Assembly (NCBI GenBank): GCA_963814355.1
Contig: CAWFCZ010000026.1
Coordinates: 1-64,000 of the forward strand
DNA from: JADGOV01 sp963814355
GTDB taxonomy: Bacteria > Actinomycetota > Actinomycetes > JADGOV01
Direction: 5' to 3'
DNA length: 64,000 bases
Shown here: positions 37,960 through 46,428 of the stretch, in pieces
Layout: every line of letters begins with the position of its first letter
Position numbering within the stretch: position 1 is the stretch's first letter
Notes under the pieces: model-generated
The model's input: the letters and a program-made list of their open reading frames with translations, nothing else
What the model was told of the DNA's origin: nothing
The model's database searches: none
Position numbers and translations under genes: made by a program

Positions 37960-38258
37960 ACCCCGAAGGACGAACGTTGCCGGCACGCCGAGCTGGGCGC
38001 CGATCGCCGGGTCGTCGAGGCGGCGGGTGAGGTAGAGGTCGGTGAGGGTGGCGGCGTCCACGGCGAGGGGCGGGACGGTCCGGGAGCCGCCGGGGCGGCG
38101 GGGGATGCCACGCGTGTCCAGGGCGGTGAGACCCCGCGTACCACCCGCTGCTGGGCGTGACCCCACGGCGCGAGAGCACCTGCACCGCACGGGCAGACCA
38201 GCTCACCAGCCCGCAGCCGGCGCTCGATCCCCACCGGATCGGTCCCTACCATGACCAT
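37948..38258 (-). pseudogene. DUF6431-like / transposon-associated zinc-ribbon remnant
   Basis: ATG 38258 begins MVMVGTDPVGIERRLRAGELVCPCGAGALAPWGHAQQR, resembling the start of transposon-linked DUF6431 proteins (C-P-C knuckle). A shift near 38150 leads to DTRGIPRRPGGSRTVPPLAVDAATLTDLYLTRRLDDPAIGAQLGVPA, an HTH-like tail that does not match the expected family order. It lies beside a broken ISAs1 gene. I regard it as a fused or decayed remnant. Confidence 0.4.
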
Positions 38259-38411
38259 GGGTGCACCTCCATGCACCAAGCACGGCCCTCCCATCCGGCC
38301 CAGGAGTGGGGAGGGCCGTTGCGCTACCAGACCAGTGGTCAGCCTGCCGTCGCACACGAACAAGGGGCCACCCGAAAGCAGCCCCCGTGACCATCGTCGC
38401 CGTCAGCGTCG

Positions 38412-39038
38412 CTACACCCACGCCAGATCGTCACGCACCGCGTCGTTCAACACGCCTTCACGGTCAACTAGTAGGTAGTGCGCGCCGTGGCCGATCAGGT
38501 ACTCGGCGTGCTGACGCTGAGTGTGCAGCGCGTCGGCGGTGACGATCGTGCCGGTGATGTCGATGCCGTCCAGCAGCGGCGCGAACTCGGTGATCTCGTT
38601 GGTCTTGCCGTCCACGACACGCTGGCCGAGCACCACGCCGTCGGCGTGTTCGAGCGCGGCGAGCAGGTGCACCGCACGGCCATCACCGACCCGGGCGCCA
38701 CGGGCGGTCTTGCCGTCGATCGCGATCGCCCGCCACCGCCGCCCCGGCCAGTTCGACGGCTCGGCCGTCCCCGCGCGAGAGGGGAGCCAGCTACAGATCG
38801 TGCGGTCCAGCAGGTGCGGATCGATGGCCTGCAGCACCCGCCGAAACGCCGACTCGCTCGGCGATCGCCACGTAGGAGCGGGCGCCGGCGAGCACCGCGC
38901 ACACCGCAGCCCCAGCACCGCGACCAATGGATGCCGCACGCCACGCCGACACCGCGGATCCGTGATCGCCCGCAACGCTGTCAGCAGGTCAGCAGGGACG
39001 TCGAACAGCTCGGGGGGCATCAGCGGCGCGGCCTGCAC
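38412..39038 (-). pseudogene. ISAs1-family transposase remnant
   Basis: RAITDPRCRRGVRHPLVAVLGL, PSESAFRRVLQAIDPHLLDRTICSWL, AIAIDGKTARGARVGDGRAVHLLAALEH, VLGQRVVDGKTNEITEFAPLLDGIDITGTIVTADALHTQRQHAEYLIGHGAHYLLV: typical ISAs1 with DGKT and TADALHTQ. A segment is missing or shifted around 38885 and the C-terminal third is lost after GAHYLLV. No intact terminal repeats are visible. Confidence 0.75.
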
Positions 39039-39404
39039 GGGTGGTGCGCCGTGGGTGCGGCGAGATACCTTCCCAGACGGCGATCACCCGGGCGTTTATG
39101 GTCGGGTCGGAGAGGCTCGCTTGTGAAACACAAATCTTGAGCGATTGATTTAGGGGAGCCCCATTGGGGGCCGATACACCTTCGGACGGATATTGGGTCT
39201 CAAGTCCGGTGCTCCAGTGCCGACTTACCGAGCGAGAGCAGAACCGCTCCCGCCAGGGTCGGTTCGGTGACCAAGGCAAACCCGTTGTGAGACGGGGTCG
39301 CAAAGCCACGGGACTGCGGCGGTCGGCAACAGCCGACTCACCCGCAGTTGGCCGGGTTGCTGACCGACCGTCCTGGGCCTCCCGCTGCTGGAAGGTCCCG
39401 ACCG

Positions 39405-39632
39405 ATGATCGAACACGCCGGGTACTTACTCCTGATCGTCGCAGCGCTTGCGGCGCCGTTCAAGTACCCGCACCTCTGGCGGTACCTCGCTCTCCGTCGC
39501 CAAACTCGCCTAGTTGAGACGCTCGTTGAGTCGGGGGCTACCGCCCCGAAGGACCTCACGGCGCTGCTGGCGATCACTACAGCGACCATGTCCGATACCG
39601 ACGATGACAGTCGTCAGGCACCGGATGGGTAG
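39405..39632 (+). CDS. Small membrane protein, unknown
   Basis: 75 residues. ATG 39405: MIEHAGYLLLIVAALAAPFKYPHLWRYLALRRQTRLVETLVESGATAPKDLTALLAITTAT. One N-terminal membrane helix then an amphipathic, helical cytoplasmic part. No family recognised. The translation is plausible and codon use resembles neighbours; it is isolated between remnants. Confidence 0.45.
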   Translation: MIEHAGYLLLIVAALAAPFKYPHLWRYLALRRQTRLVETLVESGATAPKDLTALLAITTATMSDTDDDSRQAPDG

Positions 39633-39733
39633 CTATCTAGGAACAGGGCCAGCGAAGCTCACCAGGGTGGTTGCCAAAGGTCGAGAAGGTGACCACAACG
39701 ATCACCTGCTCGACCTACGTGTGGCTGGCTGAG

Positions 39734-40858
39734 CTATTCCCCCGGATCCACGCCTAAGCCCATCGCCTCCCGCAGAACACGGATTGCCGCACGACGGGCA
39801 GGAAAGCTGTTGCGGGTACTGAGTGCGCCCGTGCCAGATCCGCTGGGCGTAACGACGCCTGCGGCAACCCAGACCGGGTTGTGCCATGCCAGCAGATCGT
39901 CGTCCCCTTGGGCTGCGATGGCCTTGAAGGCCACATCGGGGTCGACGTGGTCGGTGTACATCGCCGACATCGCTCCGATGAGTCCGTAGATCACGACGGC
40001 GCTGGAGGAGATGGTCTTGGCTCGCTGATCCTGGCGTGCAGGCGTCGACAACTTCCCGTACTCCGGACGGACTTTTACGAGCGAGTCCCAGGCACTGATC
40101 AGCCAGCTGGACTGCGCTTCGACGTCAGCAGCAGTGACAGGGCCACCCTTCCACGAGGTCTCGATCGCACTGCTGATGGTGTTGTAGGCGGTGAGTTTGT
40201 GCGAGCTGGCCGATACCGAGTTCGAGAGAACCTCGACGTTGTCCTGGCCGAGATGCTCGCTGCCGTTCACGAGCCGGCGGGCCACCTCCTGCTCCTTGGT
40301 CTCGGAGTAGGCGTACTTCGCCGTGGAGTCGTTCACCTTGTCTCCCCGGGTGTTGTAGATGGTGGCTACCTTCTTCGCAGTCGCATCGTCGAGCATCCAG
40401 ATCCGTACCTGGAAGCGAGTGCCAAGATCGAAGCTGGCCAGCGGGTTATCTGCAGCGACCAAGATCGACTTAATCCGTGAGAGGGAGTCAACAGCGCAGT
40501 CAAGCACGCCGGATGTGACGGTCAGGTTGGTCTGTCCGGTCTCGGCGTCAAACCAGGTGTGGTACTCCGACGTGGAGGGATCGAGCCTGACCGAGATGTT
40601 GCCGATGATCGCATTGTTGGCGAGCAACTCGCTGGTCCACTTGTTGACCTTGCTCTTGGTCTTGCCACTGAGCTTCGTCTGCATGTGCGCAGGGCGGATG
40701 TTGCCGGTGAGGGAGAGCATCCCGCTCTTATGCAGATCGACCAGGTACGCCCCTGTCATCTGGCACTCGATGTGTACGCCCCCGGCGTCATCGACCTCGG
40801 CGACGTTGAGGATCTCTAGCGGGTAGGTCAGTCCTTCTGTTTCTACTGCGGCGGCCAC
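39734..40858 (-). CDS. DndB-like (DGQHR-related) protein
   Basis: GTG 40858 with GGAGGG five bases upstream. About 374 residues with lower GC and intact frame. YLVDLHKSGMLSLTGNIRPAHMQTKLSGKTKSKVNKWTSELLANNAIIGNISVRLDP, TVTSGVLDCAVDSLSRIKSIL and FQVRIWMLDDATAKKVATIYNTRGDKVNDSTAKYAYSETKEQEVARRLV resemble DndB/DGQHR proteins in layout (self-lid, then the DGQHR loop, then the x-N-TRG region), but the usual DGQHR is changed to LDCAVDSLSR. DndB proteins regulate phosphorothioation or act in defence. No dnd genes flank it, so it may be a free-standing relative. Confidence 0.55.
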   Translation of the reverse strand: MAAAVETEGLTYPLEILNVAEVDDAGGVHIECQMTGAYLVDLHKSGMLSLTGNIRPAHMQTKLSGKTKSKVNKWTSELLANNAIIGNISVRLDPSTSEYHTWFDAETGQTNLTVTSGVLDCAVDSLSRIKSILVAADNPLASFDLGTRFQVRIWMLDDATAKKVATIYNTRGDKVNDSTAKYAYSETKEQEVARRLVNGSEHLGQDNVEVLSNSVSASSHKLTAYNTISSAIETSWKGGPVTAADVEAQSSWLISAWDSLVKVRPEYGKLSTPARQDQRAKTISSSAVVIYGLIGAMSAMYTDHVDPDVAFKAIAAQGDDDLLAWHNPVWVAAGVVTPSGSGTGALSTRNSFPARRAAIRVLREAMGLGVDPGE

Positions 40859-40904
40859 GGTCTTCCCTCCGGTAGTGAGACGCCTCCGTGACGCCGTCGA
40901 GGTG

Positions 40905-40933
40905 AGGCTACGCAACCTACGTGTCTTTGTCAA
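40905..40933 (-). promoter_or_regulatory. Promoter of the DndB-like gene
   Basis: On the minus strand TTGACA (40933-40928) is followed after 17 bases by TAGCCT (40910-40905), a good -35/-10 pair about 45 bases upstream of the GTG. The TTGACA lies inside a 20-bp direct repeat (see 40919-40958), so binding of a regulator there would block the polymerase. Confidence 0.65.
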
Positions 40934-40970
40934 CTCGTACGTGTTTTTGTCAACTCGTACGTGTCTAGCG
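40919..40970. repeat. 20-bp tandem repeats at the DndB-like promoter
   Basis: ACGTGTCTTTGTCAACTCGT (40919-40938) is repeated with one change as ACGTGTTTTTGTCAACTCGT (40939-40958) and partly (ACGTGTCTAG) after 40958. The unit contains ACGTGT and the -35 TTGACA. It looks like a tandem operator. Confidence 0.72.
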
Positions 40971-41171
40971 GGATGTGGACATGGCCTCTAGCGAGGCGGC
41001 CCTAACCTGACGGCTTGGTCGCAGCTCTTCTGACGTCTGGCTGGGGGTACACACCAACAGGACGTTGCAAAGGGGCTTAGAGCGCTGCAGAACTGCTACT
41101 CAGGCCCCGAGAACCGCTGCCGTGGTAACTGCGACCCTCGACACGCCGACACTGCGCGTGGGCCCGGCCCG

Positions 41172-41199
41172 CCGCCGGTGTCGCCCCTGTCACCGGCGG
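41172..41199. terminator. Hairpin downstream of the VapC-like gene
   Basis: CCGCCGGTG pairs with CACCGGCGG, a perfect 9-base stem with a 10-base loop, about 90 bases beyond the stop of the minus-strand vapC gene. No U tract. Confidence 0.5.
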
Positions 41200-41289
41200 G
41201 TTCTGTCATGCCCCTGACGACCCCGATAATGGGGGACTACCAAGGTCGTCGTCGGCATGTCGCTGTCGGCCGGCAACACTGGCCGACGA

Positions 41290-41692
41290 TCAAGAGGCGG
41301 GGAGGAGTGCGAAGGCTTCGATGTGACGAGGTCGCACGACCGTGAAATGGCGGTAGTCGAATGTGGCCACCTCAGTGATGCCCAGGCGTTCGGCGATGGC
41401 AACAACCGACGCATCGGTACCGCCGAGGCCGAGGTCGGCGTACTGATCGGCCAGGTCGGCTGCCCGCCGGAGGTCCGCTGATGTGAGCTCGGCCAGGTCG
41501 AGTTCACCGAGTTCGAAGGCCCTCGGCGCGGGCGCCGGCGCGTTGGTGAAGGAGGTAGCAGACTTCGGCGATGACCGTCGGCGCAACCAGCAGACGCTGG
41601 GGGGAGGTCTCCAGCAGCTCCAGGGCGCTGCGATGGTTGTTGTCCCGATCGTTCGCCGCCGCCACCAGGACGTTGGTGTCGACCAGGATCAC
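41290..41692 (-). CDS. vapC: VapC-like PIN-domain toxin, frameshifted
   Basis: ATG 41692 (MILVDTNVLVAAANDRDNNHR) carries the first PIN acidic residue; PTVIAEVCYLLHQR the second. After one G too many near 41524 it continues AFELGELDLAELTSADLRRAADLADQYADLGLGGTDASVVAIAERLGITEVATFDYRHF with the third and fourth acids (DLGLGGTDAS, TFD). The stop of the antitoxin overlaps its start. VapC toxins cut tRNA or rRNA. Confidence 0.8.
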
Positions 41693-41952
41693 GCCTGGCC
41701 GAACCCCGCCAGGTAGTCATCGACCCGTTCGGAGAGATCAGGTTCGGCGTGTATGGAGCCCGCAAAGCTCAGACGTCGCGGACCGACCGGCTCGGCTTCA
41801 GGCTGCTCGGGCTGGCCCGTGTTTTCCGGACCGACCGTGACCTGGAGGTGGCGACCAGGCCGAACGCCATGACGGCGTAGCTCCGCTAGCAGCTCAGCAT
41901 CGGTGGCAGGCACGGTGAAGCCCCATCCACTGGAAGCCTGAGCGTCGGACAT
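41689..41952 (-). CDS. VapB-like antitoxin
   Basis: 87 residues: WGFTVPATDAELLAELRRHGVRPGRHLQVTVGP then a Pro/Glu-rich linker and RRLSFAGSIHAEPDLSERVDDYLAGFGQA. The C-terminal helix GSIHAEPDLSERVDDYL is the usual toxin-neutralising segment of VapB-type antitoxins; the N-terminus looks like an AbrB/MazE-like fold. The TGA overlaps the toxin ATG. Confidence 0.75.
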   Translation of the reverse strand: MSDAQASSGWGFTVPATDAELLAELRRHGVRPGRHLQVTVGPENTGQPEQPEAEPVGPRRLSFAGSIHAEPDLSERVDDYLAGFGQA

Positions 41953-42168
41953 GATCTCAGCCTACGACTCTGGGTTACTCGCATCGGGCGGGCTCGTCCG
42001 CCCCCCAACGACCACCCGTGAGCGTAACGAGCTTCGTGATCGGCAACGCCGACCCGGCTGGCTGCGATGCGGCCGCGGGCAGGTTCGGTGCCTCCTCCGA
42101 CGAAAATCATGATCAAAGTCTATGGGCTTACCCGCTTCTGGCATAGCCAAGATCGGTCTGGCTGACGC

Positions 42169-42203
42169 CACTGGGACTGTCACTGTGGCCCGATAACTTC
42201 TCC
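42169..42203 (+). repeat. 35-bp direct repeat, copy 1 (flanks the repeat-protein gene)
   Basis: Begins CACTGGGACTGTCACTGTGG and ends CGATAACTTCTCC, just beyond the stop of the minus-strand gene at 42206. 31 of 35 bases match copy 2 at 44423-44457. Confidence 0.75.
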
Positions 42204-42205
42204 GG

Positions 42206-44347
42206 TCAGTCTCGTTTGAAGACGCCGGTGAGCCCGGCTACGGGGACGAGAGCGAGCAGCCAGCCGCCGAGGGTGAGCCCGAAGACCCACCAGGTGGCGT
42301 AGCCGTGGGGGATGAAGGCGTCTCGCTGTTTGAGGTTGGCGACCGGTAGCAGCAGGTCGAGGGTGTAGCGGGCGGCGTTGAAACCGGCCTGGCCAGGGCC
42401 AGTTTTCGTTGGCGTGAACCTGCTCGGGTGGGCGTGGTCGGCGTGGTTGAGGACGAGTGAGCCGACGGCGAACAGGCCGACCAGGTACGGCAGGACCAGG
42501 GTGGGGCGGTAGCCATAACCGATGGTCCAGTGGAGGAAGAAGCTCCATGCCCGGCTGGGCCAGCGCACCCACCACTTTCGTGGGCTGGTCCGGCGGGCTT
42601 GCTGTTTGGCGATCGAGACGGTGCGGGCCCACTCGTCGTGGCCAGCTCGTCGGTAGACGGCGGCAAGCTGCTCGTACGGCTGGGGGGTGTAGCCACCTCG
42701 GTGCCGCTCCAGCCAGTGGAGGCGGGATCGAGCGTTGACGTCGGGGGCGTCGATGGCGTCGTAGGTGAAGCCCTCCAAGCGGAGCTGCGCCGGCCAAGTG
42801 TCTTTGGCGTCGTACCAGCCTCCGACTCGGGCGTGCGTCAGGTCGATGCCGCCTCGCAGGGTGGTGGGTCTCATGTAAACGGCGTCGACGGCGGCTCGCT
42901 CCAGGTCAACGGCCAGGCCAGCCGGACTGGTCAAGGTCGCCCCAGTGCAGTTGAGCTGGCCGCCGATGTGGGCGCCGGGCAGCCGGACCTCACCGGTGAC
43001 GGTGGCCGTGCGGAGGAACAGTGCGCCGTCGACGGTGAGCCGGTCGGCGCTCAGCGCCGGTCCGTCCTGGTTGGTGAGGGTCGCCCCGCTGCAGTTGATC
43101 TGGCCGGTGATGTGGGCGCCGGGCAGCCGGACCTCACCGGTGACGGTGGCCGTGCGGAGGAACAGTGCGCCGTCGACGGTGAGCCGGTCGGCGCTCAGCG
43201 CCGGTCCGTCCTGGTTGGTGAGGGTCGCCCCGCTGCAGTTGATCTGGCCGGTGATGTGGGCGCCGGGCAGCCGGACCTCACCGGTGACGGTGGCCGTGCG
43301 GAGGAACAGTGCGCCGTCGACGGTGAGCCGGTCGGCGCTCAGCGCCGGTCCGTCCTGGTTGGTGAGGGTCGCCCCGCTGCAGTTGATCTGGCCGGTGATG
43401 TGGGCGCCGGGCAGCCGGACCTCACCGGTGACGGTGGCCGTGCGGAGGAACAGTGCGCCGTCGACGGTGAGCCGGTCGGCGCTCAGCGCCGGTCCGTCCT
43501 TGTTGGTGAGGGTCGCCCCGCTGCAGTTGATCTGGCCGGTGATGTGGGCGCCGGGCAGCCGGACCTCACCGGTGACGGTGGCCGTGCGGAGGAACAGTGC
43601 GCCGTCGACGGTGAGCCGGTCGGCGCTCAGCGCCGGTCCGTCCTGGTTGGTGAGGGTCGCCCCGCTGCAGTTGATCTGGCCGGTGATGTGGGCGCCGGGC
43701 AGCCGGACCTCACCGGTGACGGTGGCCGTGCGGAGGAACAGTGCGCCGTCGACGGTGAGCCGGTCGGCGCTCAGCGCCGGTCCGTCCTTGTTGGTGAGGG
43801 TCGCCCCGCTGCAGTTGATCTGGCCGGTGATGTGGGCGCCGGGCAGCCGGATGCCGCCCCGGCAATCGAGTCGTCCCAGGTTGAGGTTGTGGTCGAGTCG
43901 GAGACGCCGGGCGGACAGCCGGCGGGCTAGGCGTGAGCCCCGCAGGCTGATATCGGCAGCGTCGCTCTTGGCCAGGTCGAGGCGACCGCCCAGGTAACAC
44001 TCGTACAGCTCTAGCGGGCAGCGCAGGGTTAGCCCGCCGAGATTAAGCCGACCCACGACCTGCGCTCCCCGCACCCGCACAGCTATCGGAGTGCCGAAGG
44101 TCTTATCGAGGTCTCCCCGCCCGGACAGCAGTTGGGAGAGCACCTGCGAGCGGATCTGGCGTTCGGGTCCCCAGCCCGGACCTTGCGCCGGGTGGTCCTC
44201 GGCGGCCTGTCGCACTCGCAGGTCGAGCAGCCGGCCTTTGGCCGCTGCCTGGCACAGCCGCCGCTCGGCGGCTGTGAGGTCGGTCTCGACGAGCAGGTCC
44301 ACGCACCCCCCGTCACGCTGCTCCACCTGATCCTGTACGCCGGCCAT
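42206..44347 (-). CDS. Membrane protein with near-identical 48-residue beta-helix-like repeats
   Basis: 713 residues. N-terminal helices (TAAERRLCQAAAKGRLLDLRV), then pentapeptide-like beta-helix sequence (RGAQVVGRLNLGGLTLRCPLELYECYLGG), then six full copies of a 48-residue unit (RLPGAHITGQINCSGATLTN..., with K or Q at one position) and a partial seventh. After VDAVYMRPTTLRGGIDL come ERHRGGYTPQPYEQLAAVYRRAGHDEWARTVSIAKQQARR and two C-terminal membrane helices (PYLVGLFAVGSLVLNH, GGWLLALVPVAGLTGVF). Similar streptomycete proteins are labelled membrane-associated oxidoreductase without evidence of redox motifs; I see none. The surface or cytoplasmic beta-helix probably binds a partner. Confidence 0.75.
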   Translation of the reverse strand: MAGVQDQVEQRDGGCVDLLVETDLTAAERRLCQAAAKGRLLDLRVRQAAEDHPAQGPGWGPERQIRSQVLSQLLSGRGDLDKTFGTPIAVRVRGAQVVGRLNLGGLTLRCPLELYECYLGGRLDLAKSDAADISLRGSRLARRLSARRLRLDHNLNLGRLDCRGGIRLPGAHITGQINCSGATLTNKDGPALSADRLTVDGALFLRTATVTGEVRLPGAHITGQINCSGATLTNQDGPALSADRLTVDGALFLRTATVTGEVRLPGAHITGQINCSGATLTNKDGPALSADRLTVDGALFLRTATVTGEVRLPGAHITGQINCSGATLTNQDGPALSADRLTVDGALFLRTATVTGEVRLPGAHITGQINCSGATLTNQDGPALSADRLTVDGALFLRTATVTGEVRLPGAHITGQINCSGATLTNQDGPALSADRLTVDGALFLRTATVTGEVRLPGAHIGGQLNCTGATLTSPAGLAVDLERAAVDAVYMRPTTLRGGIDLTHARVGGWYDAKDTWPAQLRLEGFTYDAIDAPDVNARSRLHWLERHRGGYTPQPYEQLAAVYRRAGHDEWARTVSIAKQQARRTSPRKWWVRWPSRAWSFFLHWTIGYGYRPTLVLPYLVGLFAVGSLVLNHADHAHPSRFTPTKTGPGQAGFNAARYTLDLLLPVANLKQRDAFIPHGYATWWVFGLTLGGWLLALVPVAGLTGVFKRD
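42990..43853 (-). repeat. Six tandem 144-bp repeats within the beta-helix gene
   Basis: The phrase GTCCGTCCTGGTTGGTGAGG (or CCTTGTTGG) recurs every 144 bases near 43063, 43207, 43351, 43495, 43639 and 43783. Between copies almost no silent changes exist; the main difference is one C/T that gives Gln or Lys. Such identity suggests recent expansion or ongoing gene conversion. Confidence 0.85.
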
Positions 44348-44422
44348 CCTCCCTGGCGGACACCGCAGGCAGCGGGGCGGGCGACCCCGGACGGGTCACC
44401 GTCGTGGGCCAGGTGTGAGCCT

Positions 44423-44457
44423 CACCGGAACTGTCGCCGTGGCCCGATAACTTCTCC
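44423..44457 (+). repeat. 35-bp direct repeat, copy 2
   Basis: Begins CACCGGAACTGTCGCCGTGG and ends CGATAACTTCTCC. It is 76 bases upstream of the repeat-protein start, and GTGGCCCG here pairs with CGGGCCAC 15 bases later to form a hairpin not present at copy 1. Confidence 0.75.
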
Positions 44458-44589
44458 TTACCGGGCCACGTGACGGGAGAGGCCGGGACCCAGGCGATTG
44501 GCCTCGACGATCTTGGCCGGGCCCGGGGGCCTAAGTACGCAGGCGGCGTTGCCGCAGGCCTCCTCTGGGCCGGGCCCAAGTGCGGATCC

Positions 44590-44747
44590 AGAGCTGCTGC
44601 AACAGACAAGAGATGCCGTGGTGTTCTTTGCGCCAGCAGACCCCGGCGGCCCACGATGACTTTGACCGAGGGCTCGACGACGCCGTTGGGCGGTGGCTCG
44701 ACGAGATGCGCAAGGAGCACAACGGGGGAGAGGCGTTCCCCTCGTAA
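44590..44747 (+). pseudogene. Degenerate copy of the parB-like C-terminus
   Basis: CTGCTGCAACAGACAAGAGATGCCGTGG... reads ELLQQTRDAVVFFAPADPGGPR, then after one base DFDRGLDDAVGRWLDEMRKEHNGGEAFPS. Compare RALADEMRDAVWFFSEHGRPR...LGELLDEAVSDWLDQVKRDHNGGEDFPRK at 33320-33480. The match covers about 50 residues including HNGGE-FP. It has a frameshift and no visible N-terminal part, so it is a remnant of a second partition gene. Confidence 0.68.
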
Positions 44748-44804
44748 GGCCGTCTTCGGTAGCTTGGTTACGTACTGGGCCTTACGCCATACGCCAGTGC
44801 AAAG

Positions 44805-45373
44805 ATGAGCACCATGACTGATGCTGTTGCAATGACTTCAGTCATTTCTGGTGCTCTAGTCGGTGGCGCCGGTATTGTCGTCACGTACCTCAGTGGCGAA
44901 CGGGCAAGAAAGCATGAGCGTGAGCTGGCTCGTGAGGAACGCCAACAGCGTCGTACCGAAGATATGTACGTGGCACTGCTGACTGCATTGGCTGAAAGGC
45001 CACCGACAATGGCGGAATGGCGGAAGCAGAGAAAGCATGGCGCACGCTCGACGAATGGGTCGAGGCGACAAAAAAGTTCAATAGCCTCTGGCCGTCGTCG
45101 TCAGGCGAAGGCCATCGTTCTGAAACGGACCTTACGCCTGATCTCATAGCAAAAGTTCACGCATTCGGCAGTGAAGAAGTTAACGAATTATTGAGGGAAT
45201 GGACCAAGAAGCGGAAGGCAGTCCTTGGCATCCTGTTCGGCTTGGCCGCTAATGATCGGCCGAGGATAAAGAAGCCGACGCTGAGCGAGGGTCTCGAAGC
45301 AGAAGAGGCATTCGCCGATATTAATGAACGCCTGCGTCTTCAAGTTCGCCGTGAGCTCGCAAGGGGCGGTTAA
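44805..45373 (+). CDS. Hypothetical membrane-anchored helical protein, frameshifted
   Basis: ATG 44805 begins MSTMTDAVAMTSVISGALVGGAGIVVTYLSGERARKHERELAREERQQRRTEDMYVALLTALAERP: one N-terminal hydrophobic helix and a charged coiled coil. After a shift near 45010 it continues AEAEKAWRTLDEWVEATKKFNSLWPSSSGEGHRSETDLTPDLIAKVHAFGSEEVNELLREWTKKRKAVLGILF. This resembles small actinobacterial proteins of unknown function that pair an N-terminal helix with a helical domain. Lower GC than its neighbours suggests recent acquisition. Confidence 0.5.
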
Positions 45374-45426
45374 TTCCGTGATGGGTGGGGCGGTGGGTGT
45401 CCCAGGGCTCGTCGACTACTCGTTGT

Positions 45427-46428
45427 TCAGTTCTCGCCGCTCGGACCTCGTCCGAGCCGACTGGCGAGAGCGTAGGTGGCGTGTCGATCGAGGCTGTTGC
45501 GGGATCGGTCGTAGCGCCGGGTAGTCCGGGGGTCAGCTGGGGGTCAGCGTGACCAGCGAAGTCCTGGACGTCTCGGAATGGCACTCCGGCGTTGAGGGCG
45601 GCGGTAATGGCGCTGTGGCGCAGGCTGTGGGGGCTCAGCCGGTCAGTAGCGGGGAGCTGGGCCTTGCGGGCCAAACGGCGTACGAGGCGCCAGGCGCTCG
45701 GTTCGGTGAGGCGCCGGCCGTTGCGGTCGAGGAAGATCGGTCCGCTCGTGCGCTCGCCGATGTAGGTCTCCAATGCCCTGCCGGTGGCGGGCGCAGGCGC
45801 CTCGGTGCTGCGCTTACCTCCCTTGCGAGTGAGTTCGAGTACCCGGTGCCCAAAGTCGTGGGTCAGGTGCTCGATATCTCGGGACAGGGCCTCACCGATA
45901 CGCAGGCCATTGAGGGCCAACAGCGTCATGAGCGCAGCTGAGCGCAGGCCGTCTGCCTCGGCAGCTTCCAGGAGCTTGACCAGCTCCTTCTCGTCGAGGC
46001 CAACTGTGGAGGAGTGCTCTGAGACCTTGGGGCGCTTGACTCGGACGATGGGGGAGGACTTGATGAGACCGGCGTCGACCACTGCGTACTCGTAGAGGCC
46101 CGATAGACACGACAGGCGCCGAGCGATGCTCGAAGCTGCCGCCGGCTTGCCGGTCTTCGGCTGGGGGACTTCGGTCAGGTCCCCTATCCAGCGATCCACG
46201 TGGTGGCGCTGGGCCCGGAGCGGGTGGACGCCGGCCCCGTTGCACCAGGCGTACCAGGCACGGATGTCGCTGAAGTAGGCCCGTCGGGTATGGCCACGGA
46301 AGCCGACGAGGAAGGCGGCAGCGAGCCGCCAAGCCGGGGTCAGAATCCAGCTCGGGGACGCCCAGAGCGCCACCGGGTAGACGTTCGAGGCCTACGGCGG
46401 ACACACCTGGCTGGCTGATCTCCATCAT
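45427..46428 (-). CDS. Tyrosine site-specific recombinase (integrase), two frameshifts
   Basis: ATG 46428 reads MEISQPGVSAVGLERLPGG, then after a shift near 46370 WASPSWILTPAWRLAAAFLVGFRGHTRRAYFSDIRAWYAWC (core-binding). The catalytic domain is LMTLLALNGLRIGEALSRDIEHL (first Arg), LSPHSLRHSAITAALNAGVPFRDVQDFAGHAD (H-x-x-R and His). The Tyr nucleophile RRYDRSRNSLDRHATYALAS is in a third frame after a shift near 45530, ending at 45427. The start overlaps the stop of the 46428 gene. No att site was identified. Confidence 0.8.

Noticed and set aside
38989..39309. Small minus-strand ORF next to the ISAs1 remnant
   Set aside because: No start context, no family resemblance, composition typical of a chance frame.
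42530..43930. Repetitive plus-strand ORF (VGAGQPDLTGDGGRAEEQ repeats)
   Set aside because: Antisense shadow of the 144-bp repeats; the minus-strand protein has a coherent beta-helix and membrane layout.
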